Of a DNA stretch of 45,656 nucleotides, positions 40,798 through 45,656 are shown one piece after another. The notes below the pieces were generated by a model that did no database searches, was not told where the DNA came from, and saw only the letters and a list, made by a program, of their open reading frames with translations. Position 1 is the stretch's first letter. Every line of letters begins with the position of its first letter. The stretch is taken from contig CALDHY010000015.1 in NCBI GenBank assembly GCA_937901445.1, forward strand, positions 1 through 45,656, given 5' to 3'. The position numbers and the translations under genes were made by a program. The DNA is from an uncultured Selenomonadales bacterium (GTDB lineage Bacteria > Bacillota > Negativicutes > Selenomonadales > Selenomonadaceae).

Positions 40798-40976
40798 TCC
40801 CCGCTCCGTTTCATTGTCTCCATTCTTTTTTCTTCTAATTTCAGATATTCTTCCCACGATTTTTTGACTTCTTCAGGGGCGTCATCTCTGAAATCTATAA
40901 AGTCTCCGTCCTCGCTATCAAAAATCCCGTATTCTTCCATGTATTTCCAAAAGATAAAATGACTGTCATCGGTCAT
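40785..40976 (-). CDS. module 5 candidate immunity protein
   Basis: 63 residues, strongly acidic: HFIFWKYMEEYGIFDSEDGDFIDFRDDAPEEVKKSWEEYL. The start overlaps the stop of the module 5 peptidase by 11 bp, so translation is coupled. Size, charge and pairing suggest an inhibitor of the peptidase. No family recognised. Confidence 0.6.
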   Translation of the reverse strand: MTDDSHFIFWKYMEEYGIFDSEDGDFIDFRDDAPEEVKKSWEEYLKLEEKRMETMKRSGEWLK

Positions 40977-41832
40977 CTATATTCAACTCCCTTTTCAAAA
41001 CTTTCCAAATTTCTTTCGACAAAGTAGCGGCATTATCCTTGTTCGATATATAATCTGATACCGCCTCTGCCAAACATTCACCAATTTTTAAAGGGGCAGC
41101 CGCATATTCTGATATATCTTTTTTTAGTTGATAAATGTTTTTACCTGTAGATTTTTTTATAGCACTGTAAGCCGCGCGAACAATCCGTCGAACATATGTA
41201 TGGTTAATCCAGTCGTCAATGTCGCCGCCGTATTTTTTTATTAACGCAAGCTCCAAAATGTGCCCTGCCTCGTGCGCGCCGTAATGTAAAATTCCTGTAT
41301 TTTGAGGGTGAAAACCGCTTGCCGCGTCTTTTGCCGCCAATCCTTCCAAGCTTTCAATATCGCCAAAATAGTTCGGATTAAAGCTGATTTGTCCGCCGTA
41401 TGACGTGCTCATTATGTTTTCGTCAGCGTAAACTCTAAATTCTTTAAGGTAAATTGATGTTGCAGGAAATTCTTTTAAAACCGCCTCGACACCTTGCGTA
41501 GCCGTTTTTACTGCGTTGAAGTTTAAATATTTAAGGTCATCGGCAACTTTGACGTTGTACTTTTCCGACCAATAAGTTTGAAGTTTGGAAAAAGTTTTGG
41601 CAACTGCAGAATCGTTTAATTTCCGCGTTCCAAGTTGCGCTCCGTTGGTTATACCTTTAACTTTCCTGCCAACCTTACCAACGACCGCTGAGATAGTACA
41701 GCGGCATCTTGGATGCATAGGCGGCGCGTTTGTTCCTACTTCAAACTCCGAAAGCAGGTGAATTGTGCCGTTTAAGTTTGAGCAAGTTGAGCAAGTACGA
41801 GGTCCCGCCGCCGCTATGTACTCGTATTTTAA
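40966..41832 (-). CDS. module 5: orphan MuF-tip zinc metallopeptidase
   Basis: The frame opens after a TAA at 41833 with KYEYIAAAGPRTCSTCSN, LNGTIHLLSEFEVGTNAPPMHPRCRCTISAVVG and then about 240 residues of effector. GILHYGAHEAGHILELALIKKYGG contains the HEAGH zinc motif; IGECLAEAVSDYISNKD later offers the third ligand. Only the ATG in PPMHPR (41718) could start translation and it has no ribosome site. The frame is intact, so it may be a stored tip that becomes active when joined to a full-length MuF gene. Confidence 0.72.
   Translation of the reverse strand, partial: LKYEYIAAAGPRTCSTCSNLNGTIHLLSEFEVGTNAPPMHPRCRCTISAVVGKVGRKVKGITNGAQLGTRKLNDSAVAKTFSKLQTYWSEKYNVKVADDLKYLNFNAVKTATQGVEAVLKEFPATSIYLKEFRVYADENIMSTSYGGQISFNPNYFGDIESLEGLAAKDAASGFHPQNTGILHYGAHEAGHILELALIKKYGGDIDDWINHTYVRRIVRAAYSAIKKSTGKNIYQLKKDISEYAAAPLKIGECLAEAVSDYISNKDNAATLSKEIWKVLKRELNIDDR
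41681..41829 (-). repeat. MuF-C repeat R5
   Basis: Encodes YEYIAAAGPRTCSTCSNLNG, LLSEFEVGTNAPPM and HPRCRCTISAVVG. It begins one or two bases past the stop of the preceding immunity-type gene. Confidence 0.88.
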
Positions 41833-42098
41833 TTAATTGCCACTTTATCCAATTTTAAAACTCTAAAATTTTTAAATGGAGAAAACGGTTTGTCGCCTTC
41901 ACGTTCAAGATATTCAAATTTACATTCTCCGCTTTCCTTGTCAACCGTTATTGCGCCGCCTCCAGGTGGTATCATCCCCAGAGAATCTTTTGGGAAAAAA
42001 ACAAACTTACCAGGTATTTCACCAAAATGTATTAAATCAATAATTAAAGGATACGCCTGTTCTTTAGCTTTATTCAAAGCTACTCTAAATTCTATCAT
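41829..42098 (-). CDS. second small gene of module 4, candidate immunity
   Basis: 89 residues: IEFRVALNKAKEQAYPLIIDLIHFGEIPGKFVFFPKDSLGMIPPGGGAITVD, FEYLEREGD. ATG 42098 has GAGGA eight bases upstream; the earlier ATG 42113 lacks a site. It directly precedes repeat R5. As module 4 already has a small gene behind its effector, this may be a left-over immunity gene from a lost module. Confidence 0.6.
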   Translation of the reverse strand: MIEFRVALNKAKEQAYPLIIDLIHFGEIPGKFVFFPKDSLGMIPPGGGAITVDKESGECKFEYLEREGDKPFSPFKNFRVLKLDKVAIN

Positions 42099-42109
42099 TT
42101 TAAAATTCC

Positions 42110-42304
42110 TCATTCCGTGTGTTCGCTACAACTAATACAAATTTCTTTCCAATTTTTAGTTTCTCGAAATTCTTTAGGAGCAAATCTCGCCGGTTGCATT
42201 TCCTCTGCCGACATCGATACATCGTAACAAGTTAATTCTTCTATAGCTTTTTGAACTATTGGACAAAATCTAGCTTTCAAAGAGTTTCTTATATTCGTTT
42301 TCAT
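42110..42304 (-). CDS. module 4 candidate immunity protein
   Basis: 64 residues from ATG 42304: KTNIRNSLKARFCPIVQKAIEELTCYD, then FAPKEFRETKNWKEICISC. It overlaps the 3' end of the BECR-type effector gene by 35 bp; GAGG lies 3 bases before ATG (short spacing). Three to four cysteines could form a metal site. Immunity is inferred from the pairing. Confidence 0.55.
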   Translation of the reverse strand: MKTNIRNSLKARFCPIVQKAIEELTCYDVSMSAEEMQPARFAPKEFRETKNWKEICISCSEHTE

Positions 42305-42956
42305 ACACCTCAATTAATCTTTGAATTTTTAAATCATACTCTTCGCGTTTAAAGGCAGTGCGTATCGTTTTTAAGCCAATTAACACAAACGCCGCGCCTT
42401 CCCTTCCATAGTAATTATAACTTTTGCCGTTCCACTTTTTTATCATAAAATAAGCGTCCTCTATAAATTGCCGCGCCTCTTCTTCGGTTACCGCATGCGG
42501 GTGCTTATCGCCTTGCGTGTGTTCTGCGTCAAATTTGTATTCGCTTAAATCCATTTTCGGCGGCGGATATTCTAATTCGCCTTTAATTTTATTCTCAATC
42601 ATCGCAACTTGCAATACTGTTTTTATTTTTTCGCTACGCCACTGCTCAAAGGTTACCGTTCTATCAAGATACACCGCTTTATAATCTGCATACCGCATTT
42701 CTGCAGGTACTTTGATATTTTTCCCGCTTGAATCTTTAGCCGTGCGCTTGCCGCCGGACACAACCACGCTAATAGTACAACGGCAGCGCGGGTGCATAGG
42801 AGGCGCGTTTGTACCCGGACTATATTCAGCTAAAAGGTGAATTGTGCCGTTTAAGTTTGAGCAAGTTGAGCAAGTACGAGGTCCTGCTGTCGCTATGTAC
42901 TCGTACTCTTCAAGCCCAGCAGCTATCAGCGAATCCCGCGCCGCCATATTCGACAC
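42270..42956 (-). CDS. module 4: MuF-tip effector, probable BECR-fold RNase
   Basis: MuF part: LNFVSNMAARDSL, EEYEYIATAGPRTCSTCSN, LLAEYSPGTNAPPMHPRCRC. After the NIKVPAEMRYADYKAVYL linker the effector domain has EYKFDAEHTQGDKHPHAVT, FIEDAYFMIKKWNGKSYNYYGREGAAFVLIG and KTIRTAFKREEYD. A His, then a 'YY.REGAAFV' strand and 'KTIRTAFK' strand, is the plan of phage BECR (barnase/EndoU/colicin E5/RelE-like) nucleases. GTG 42956 starts the listed frame; MuF homology continues to about 42989 and is then cut by a TGA. Confidence 0.7.
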   Translation of the reverse strand: MSNMAARDSLIAAGLEEYEYIATAGPRTCSTCSNLNGTIHLLAEYSPGTNAPPMHPRCRCTISVVVSGGKRTAKDSSGKNIKVPAEMRYADYKAVYLDRTVTFEQWRSEKIKTVLQVAMIENKIKGELEYPPPKMDLSEYKFDAEHTQGDKHPHAVTEEEARQFIEDAYFMIKKWNGKSYNYYGREGAAFVLIGLKTIRTAFKREEYDLKIQRLIEVYENEYKKLFES

Positions 42957-42989
42957 AAAGTTTAATTCGGTACGGACTAATTTTTCATA
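42761..42989 (-). repeat. MuF-C repeat R4
   Basis: A 230-bp copy from YEKLVRTEL to TISVVV with the full cysteine motif. Its upstream end joins a fragment (KILYNLDSLESMKN) resembling the start of the methyltransferase. Confidence 0.88.
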
Positions 42990-43022
42990 CTTTCGAGGCT
43001 GTCAAGGTTGTAAAGAATTTTA
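42972..43022 (-). pseudogene. methyltransferase 5' remnant between modules 3 and 4
   Basis: Directly after the module 3 small gene, one frame reads KILYNLDSLESMKN and stops. Aligned to MIYNEDCLEGMKRL of the intact gene at 40123 it shares Y, N, D, L, E, M and K in order. There is no start codon. Confidence 0.45.
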
Positions 43023-43262
43023 TCACCCCGTCATTATCATATACAGCTTGTTCAATTCCATACCGAGTTTTATTCTGTAACGGAGCGGGCAAATAAAAAG
43101 ATTTTCCAGCCATTCTTTGTGTTGCGGCTTTTTTTGTATTGTAATTTCTTTGTTTATTTTATTATAGCTTAATAAACCATCACAATTTTTATCTTCCTCA
43201 AAACTATAAGCTATTAAAATTTCATTCTTAGTTTCAGAAATTAATTTGCTCCAGCCAATCAT
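43023..43262 (-). CDS. module 3 candidate immunity protein
   Basis: 79 residues: WSKLISETKNEILIAYSFEEDKNCDGLLSYNKINKEITIQKK, LYMIMTG. A strand-rich small protein with GGAGG ten bases before ATG 43262 and a 4-bp overlap with the effector stop. The combination with the module 3 domain looks like a fixed pair known from memory in MuF loci; immunity is inferred. Confidence 0.6.
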   Translation of the reverse strand: MIGWSKLISETKNEILIAYSFEEDKNCDGLLSYNKINKEITIQKKPQHKEWLENLFICPLRYRIKLGMELNKLYMIMTG

Positions 43263-43747
43263 AAAAAGCCCGCCTCCCTTAAAGCGTCAGAATAATTATA
43301 AATTTTTTCAGTTTTTTTATGTGATTCAGCGGCGTTTAATCCTTCGCTTTCAAAAATACTCTCTAAAAATTCGTGATTCAATAAAACTATATCCCGCGTT
43401 TGAATATTGCGCCCGTCAATCAACCTTTGCCACGACTGCGCCATATGGTAACTGGGATAAAACCGCCCGCGCTCCCCGTCGTAAAGTTCGTGCTCCTTGT
43501 AGAGAACGTGATTTTTGACGCGTTGAATATCTTCAATTCTAAAGCCGGTGTTTTTGGAAATTCTCGCACAATCTGTTTTCATACTGCGTACCAAGCCATA
43601 ATAGCGTTCGGCGTGTTCCTCCGCTTGCAGACTGTGAGGATTCAACGCGCCTGTTTGTTTCTTACCGCCTTTAGCCTTTCCGCCGCCGACAACCGCTGAA
43701 ATTGTACAACGGCAGCGCGGGGCTATGTATTCGTACTCGTCAAGCAG
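43259..43747 (-). CDS. module 3: orphan MuF-tip effector of unknown function
   Basis: After a TGA the frame reads LLDEYEYIA-PRCRCTISAVVGGGKAKGG and then about 125 residues of effector: FRIEDIQRVKNHVLYKEHELYD, RFYPSYHMAQSWQRLIDG, DIVLLNHEFLESIF and YNYSDALREAG. The helical HEFLE with upstream MAQSWQRL segment is distinct from HExxH peptidases. No family name can be given with confidence. Internal TTG 43645 is the only listed start and has no ribosome site, so this too is a start-less tip. Confidence 0.65.
   Translation of the reverse strand: MLDEYEYIAPRCRCTISAVVGGGKAKGGKKQTGALNPHSLQAEEHAERYYGLVRSMKTDCARISKNTGFRIEDIQRVKNHVLYKEHELYDGERGRFYPSYHMAQSWQRLIDGRNIQTRDIVLLNHEFLESIFESEGLNAAESHKKTEKIYNYSDALREAGFL
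43690..43744 (-). repeat. MuF-C repeat R3 (deletion form)
   Basis: EYEYIA joined directly to PRCRCTISAVVG, the same junction as in R8. Confidence 0.85.
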
Positions 43748-43760
43748 TCAAGGTGGCATA

Positions 43761-44000
43761 TTATTTGAAGTCTTCCGCAAAAATTTTAGTGTCGGGTGGC
43801 AAGTCTTTATATTTTTGGACTAGTTCATAAAAACGGCGGTTAAATTCCTTGATGTGTTCCCTATAATATTGCTGATTAGTATCTAACCCTGTACGGTATT
43901 TACCGGTTGCTTTTAACTCTGCGTCGATTTTACGGCGTTCGGCTTTATCCCACTCGTATAATGCCTTAAGCTCTTTTATAAGTTCCGCCTTAGTTGCCAC
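43761..44000 (-). CDS. module 2 candidate immunity protein
   Basis: 79 residues from GTG 44000 (GGTGGG four bases upstream): TKAELIKELKALYEWDKAERRKIDAELKA, HIKEFNRRFYELVQKYKDLPPD. A helical hairpin-like protein overlapping the JAMM effector's stop by 11 bp. Likely immunity or antidote by position. Confidence 0.6.
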   Translation of the reverse strand: MATKAELIKELKALYEWDKAERRKIDAELKATGKYRTGLDTNQQYYREHIKEFNRRFYELVQKYKDLPPDTKIFAEDFK

Positions 44001-44616
44001 GTTCCCACCGCCTATATCCATAACCTTCAATTAAAGCCTTTAGCCCAACTCTTTTGTGTGAATCTTGTATTTCTTCACTATTCAATTCAATTAGTTCGCC
44101 TATATCTGTTATTTCAAAATCAATATCATCAGCGTTTCGGTTAAGTTCGTAGATAAATTTTTCGTCAATACCGCGCAATATCTTTAAACCGTATTTTTCA
44201 AAAAGTGCAAAATCGTCATCGCTGAAAGTATAATCGTTAGCTGAGCCTTTCGGGTGATTGTGAGTAACTGCCGCGCTTTCTAACTTTTCGCCGAGTTCTT
44301 CGATATTGTCAATGCTGTTTAGTTCGCCCGTGCAGTGGTAAATTTCGCCCGCAGCTGTAACTATTACCGCGTTTTCTATTTTCGCATTCACTATTTGCTT
44401 TTCATAAAATTTTAAAGTTGCAACAGAATCATCAGTTTTACCTATAAAATAAGGCAAAATTTTTTCTTGATTAATATTCGATAACCTTTTAGTTTTACCT
44501 GTCTGCCGTTTACTTTCAACAACCGCCGAAATAGTACAGCGGCATTTGGGATGCATAGGCGGCGCGTTCGTTCCAACTTCAAATTCTGAAAGCAGGTGAA
44601 TTTGGCTTGAATAATT
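43990..44616 (-). CDS. module 2: orphan MuF-tip JAMM/JAB-domain effector
   Basis: MuF part IHLLSEFEVGTNAPPMHPKCRC, linker, then a domain with AVIVTAAGEIYHCTGELNS, LESAAVTHNHPKGSANDYTFSDDDFALFEKYG and LRGIDEKFIYELN. H-x-H-P followed by S-x-x-D is the zinc signature of JAMM/MPN peptidases (RadC/Mov34 superfamily), and a Glu earlier (GEL) may be the catalytic acid. JAB domains are known among polymorphic toxins. The frame follows a TAA at 44617; its only ATG (in PPMHPK, 44556) lacks a ribosome site. Confidence 0.72.
   Translation of the reverse strand, partial: NYSSQIHLLSEFEVGTNAPPMHPKCRCTISAVVESKRQTGKTKRLSNINQEKILPYFIGKTDDSVATLKFYEKQIVNAKIENAVIVTAAGEIYHCTGELNSIDNIEELGEKLESAAVTHNHPKGSANDYTFSDDDFALFEKYGLKILRGIDEKFIYELNRNADDIDFEITDIGELIELNSEEIQDSHKRVGLKALIEGYGYRRWERGN
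44518..44606 (-). repeat. MuF-C repeat R2
   Basis: Starts at IHLLSEFEV and runs through HPKCRCTISAVV. This is the second-shortest kind of copy, lacking the CxxC half. Confidence 0.85.
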
Positions 44617-44620
44617 TTAC

Positions 44621-44809
44621 CTATGATATGCAACCTTCCGGCAAATCCGGTGGTTCGTAAGGCGTGTTTGTTTCTATGCAACGGCGTACTTGCCTTATCC
44701 AATCTTCAAGCGGTGTTTGTAATCCTTCGGGATAAAAAATTCTTTCACCAAATTTTTTTTCATAGTCATTAAGAATCTCTAAAAATTTTTGGTCAAGTTC
44801 AGCGGTCAT
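44621..44809 (-). CDS. module 1 candidate immunity protein
   Basis: 62 residues: LDQKFLEILNDYEKKFGERIFYPEGL, PLEDWIRQVRRCIETNTPYEP, PDLPEGCIS. It overlaps the peptidase stop in an ATGA (44806-44809) and has GAGG upstream. Helical, with a 'RCIETN.PYEP' segment. Immunity role inferred from coupling. Confidence 0.62.
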   Translation of the reverse strand: MTAELDQKFLEILNDYEKKFGERIFYPEGLQTPLEDWIRQVRRCIETNTPYEPPDLPEGCIS

Positions 44810-45656
44810 TTATAAACCTCCTCAATCATTCTTTCAAAAATTTTATACGATTTAGGGAAATATTTTTTAATCTGAATTACCGCGTCAGGATTTTGAATAG
44901 TGGCGCAAAACATATGTGCAAACGCCTCCTTCGCAATATTATCGCCATTTTCGCGCGTCCAATAATCCCTATCACTGTGTCCGTAACGTCCGTGTATTTT
45001 GCCGTCACTTATACCTTGCCATAAGTCAGAAACTTCACGTTGATTCAAGGCACTCATAGTCATTAACTCTTTCGATATCACATTGTAAGTTTCGTCGAAG
45101 TTTTTAATTTGAAGAGAATCTTGTTTAGCTTTTACGTAATGTTCTGCTTCAGTTTTCAGCGTAGCTGCCAATGCGCCGTTTTGAAAATTTACAGAGCGAT
45201 AACTTGAGTAATTTTCAAGCCAATTATCTATTAAATGTCCAATTTCGTGAATTAAAGTGCGATAGGGCTTTTGGTCTATAGCATTTGTGTCGGCAACAAT
45301 ATTTAACTTAATTCCTTTTTCTTCTTGTAAATAATGAGCCGTACCCTGATAGTTGCTATCCAGAATCTTCATATCAGCCTGCGCCATATTCCATAGAATT
45401 CTTATATTTTCAGGTGCGGCTTTTACTTGTTCAACTATTGCCTCAACACATTCTGTCGGCAAGGCTTGACTTATTCCACCGGTTAAAATGTTGCCGCTTA
45501 AAGCCGCTATCTTTCTTATTTTAGCAAGATTAGCCGTATCAAGCAACGCTGCTTGTTGCCTATCAACAGTTGCCCGCCACTTTTTCCCGACAACCGCTGA
45601 GATAGTACAGCGGCATCTGGGATGCATAGGCGGCGCGTTTGTTCCTACTTCAAACT
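44806..45656 (-). CDS. module 1: MuF-tip zinc metallopeptidase (5' end outside window)
   Basis: The frame is open to the window edge: FEVGTNAPPMHPRCRCTISAVVGKK, then about 255 residues. YRTLIHEIGHLIDNWLENYSSYRS carries the HEIGH zinc motif; DNIAKEAFAHMFCATIQNPD gives a likely third ligand (E or H), as in metallopeptidase tips. Because the 5' end is not seen, this could be either the tip of the full-length MuF gene or another orphan. The internal ATG at 45627 is not a convincing start. Confidence 0.72.
   Translation of the reverse strand, partial: FEVGTNAPPMHPRCRCTISAVVGKKWRATVDRQQAALLDTANLAKIRKIAALSGNILTGGISQALPTECVEAIVEQVKAAPENIRILWNMAQADMKILDSNYQGTAHYLQEEKGIKLNIVADTNAIDQKPYRTLIHEIGHLIDNWLENYSSYRSVNFQNGALAATLKTEAEHYVKAKQDSLQIKNFDETYNVISKELMTMSALNQREVSDLWQGISDGKIHGRYGHSDRDYWTRENGDNIAKEAFAHMFCATIQNPDAVIQIKKYFPKSYKIFERMIEEVYK
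45590..45656 (-). repeat. MuF-C repeat R1 (cut by the window edge)
   Basis: Nearly the same DNA as R2, R5 and R6 over the FEVGTNAPPMHPRCRCTISAVVG codons. It continues beyond the window. Confidence 0.85.

Noticed and set aside
44442..44702. An 86-codon minus-strand frame over module border 1/2
   Set aside because: It is the alternative frame of repeat R2 and neighbouring genes; residue make-up is Arg/Leu-rich shadow type.

Overview
The window joins a short stretch of bacterial chromosome (1-2790) to most of the late operon of a contractile-tailed prophage (about 3.2-45.6 kb, all genes on the minus strand). The chromosomal part holds the end of a 5S rRNA, tRNA-Asn(GUU), trmK, a thiamine pyrophosphokinase gene and a membrane-anchored protein. 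AT-rich DNA, strong AGGAGG ribosome sites, frequent TTG/GTG starts and a PBSX/Xkd-type tail module point to a Firmicute. The flavour of several proteins suggests Negativicutes, but that is an impression and not a computed result.

Read in the direction of transcription (from 45656 down), the phage region has five parts. (1) 45656-36530: an array of eight modules, each starting with a copy, usually truncated, of the C-terminal cysteine motif of an SPP1 gp7/Mu gpF (MuF) minor head protein. Each copy is followed by a different effector-like domain and a small overlapping gene that looks like its immunity partner. Effectors are three HExxH metallopeptidases, a JAMM/JAB protein, a probable BECR-fold RNase, two unassigned domains and one decayed peptidase. 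DNA methyltransferase genes and fragments of them sit at several module borders. (2) 36514-33323: scaffold, HK97-fold major capsid, head-tail connectors, tail terminator and a cystatin-like protein. (3) 33310-20296: sheath, tube, tail chaperone with a canonical -1 frameshift site, tape measure, hub, baseplate proteins including gpW/gp25 and gpJ homologues, and tail protein I. (4) 20286-5338: fibre and adhesin genes, including a Gly-rich protein, a 1979-residue coiled-coil/Ig-like repeat fibre, a 734-residue beta-roll protein, and a set of small DUF1659/DUF2922-type proteins. (5) 5341-3232: holin-like protein, amidase endolysin, a small protein and an exported ComEC-type metallo-beta-lactamase, closed by a terminator. 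No integrase, repressor, terminase, portal or full-length MuF gene is visible; these would lie beyond 45656.

The most unusual content is the array of orphan head-protein effector tips. Repeated MuF-C segments give each tip a stretch of homology to a full-length MuF gene, so recombination could change the toxin carried by the virion while immunity genes accumulate behind it. This is an inference from layout. Other points for a second look: a tape measure gene without an ATG/GTG/TTG start behind a perfect Shine-Dalgarno; three well-formed small genes inside the tape measure gene in another frame; an antisense small-RNA unit inside the tail operon; an in-frame amber codon in a DUF2577 gene; and a cystatin-type QxVxG motif in a small structural-cluster protein.
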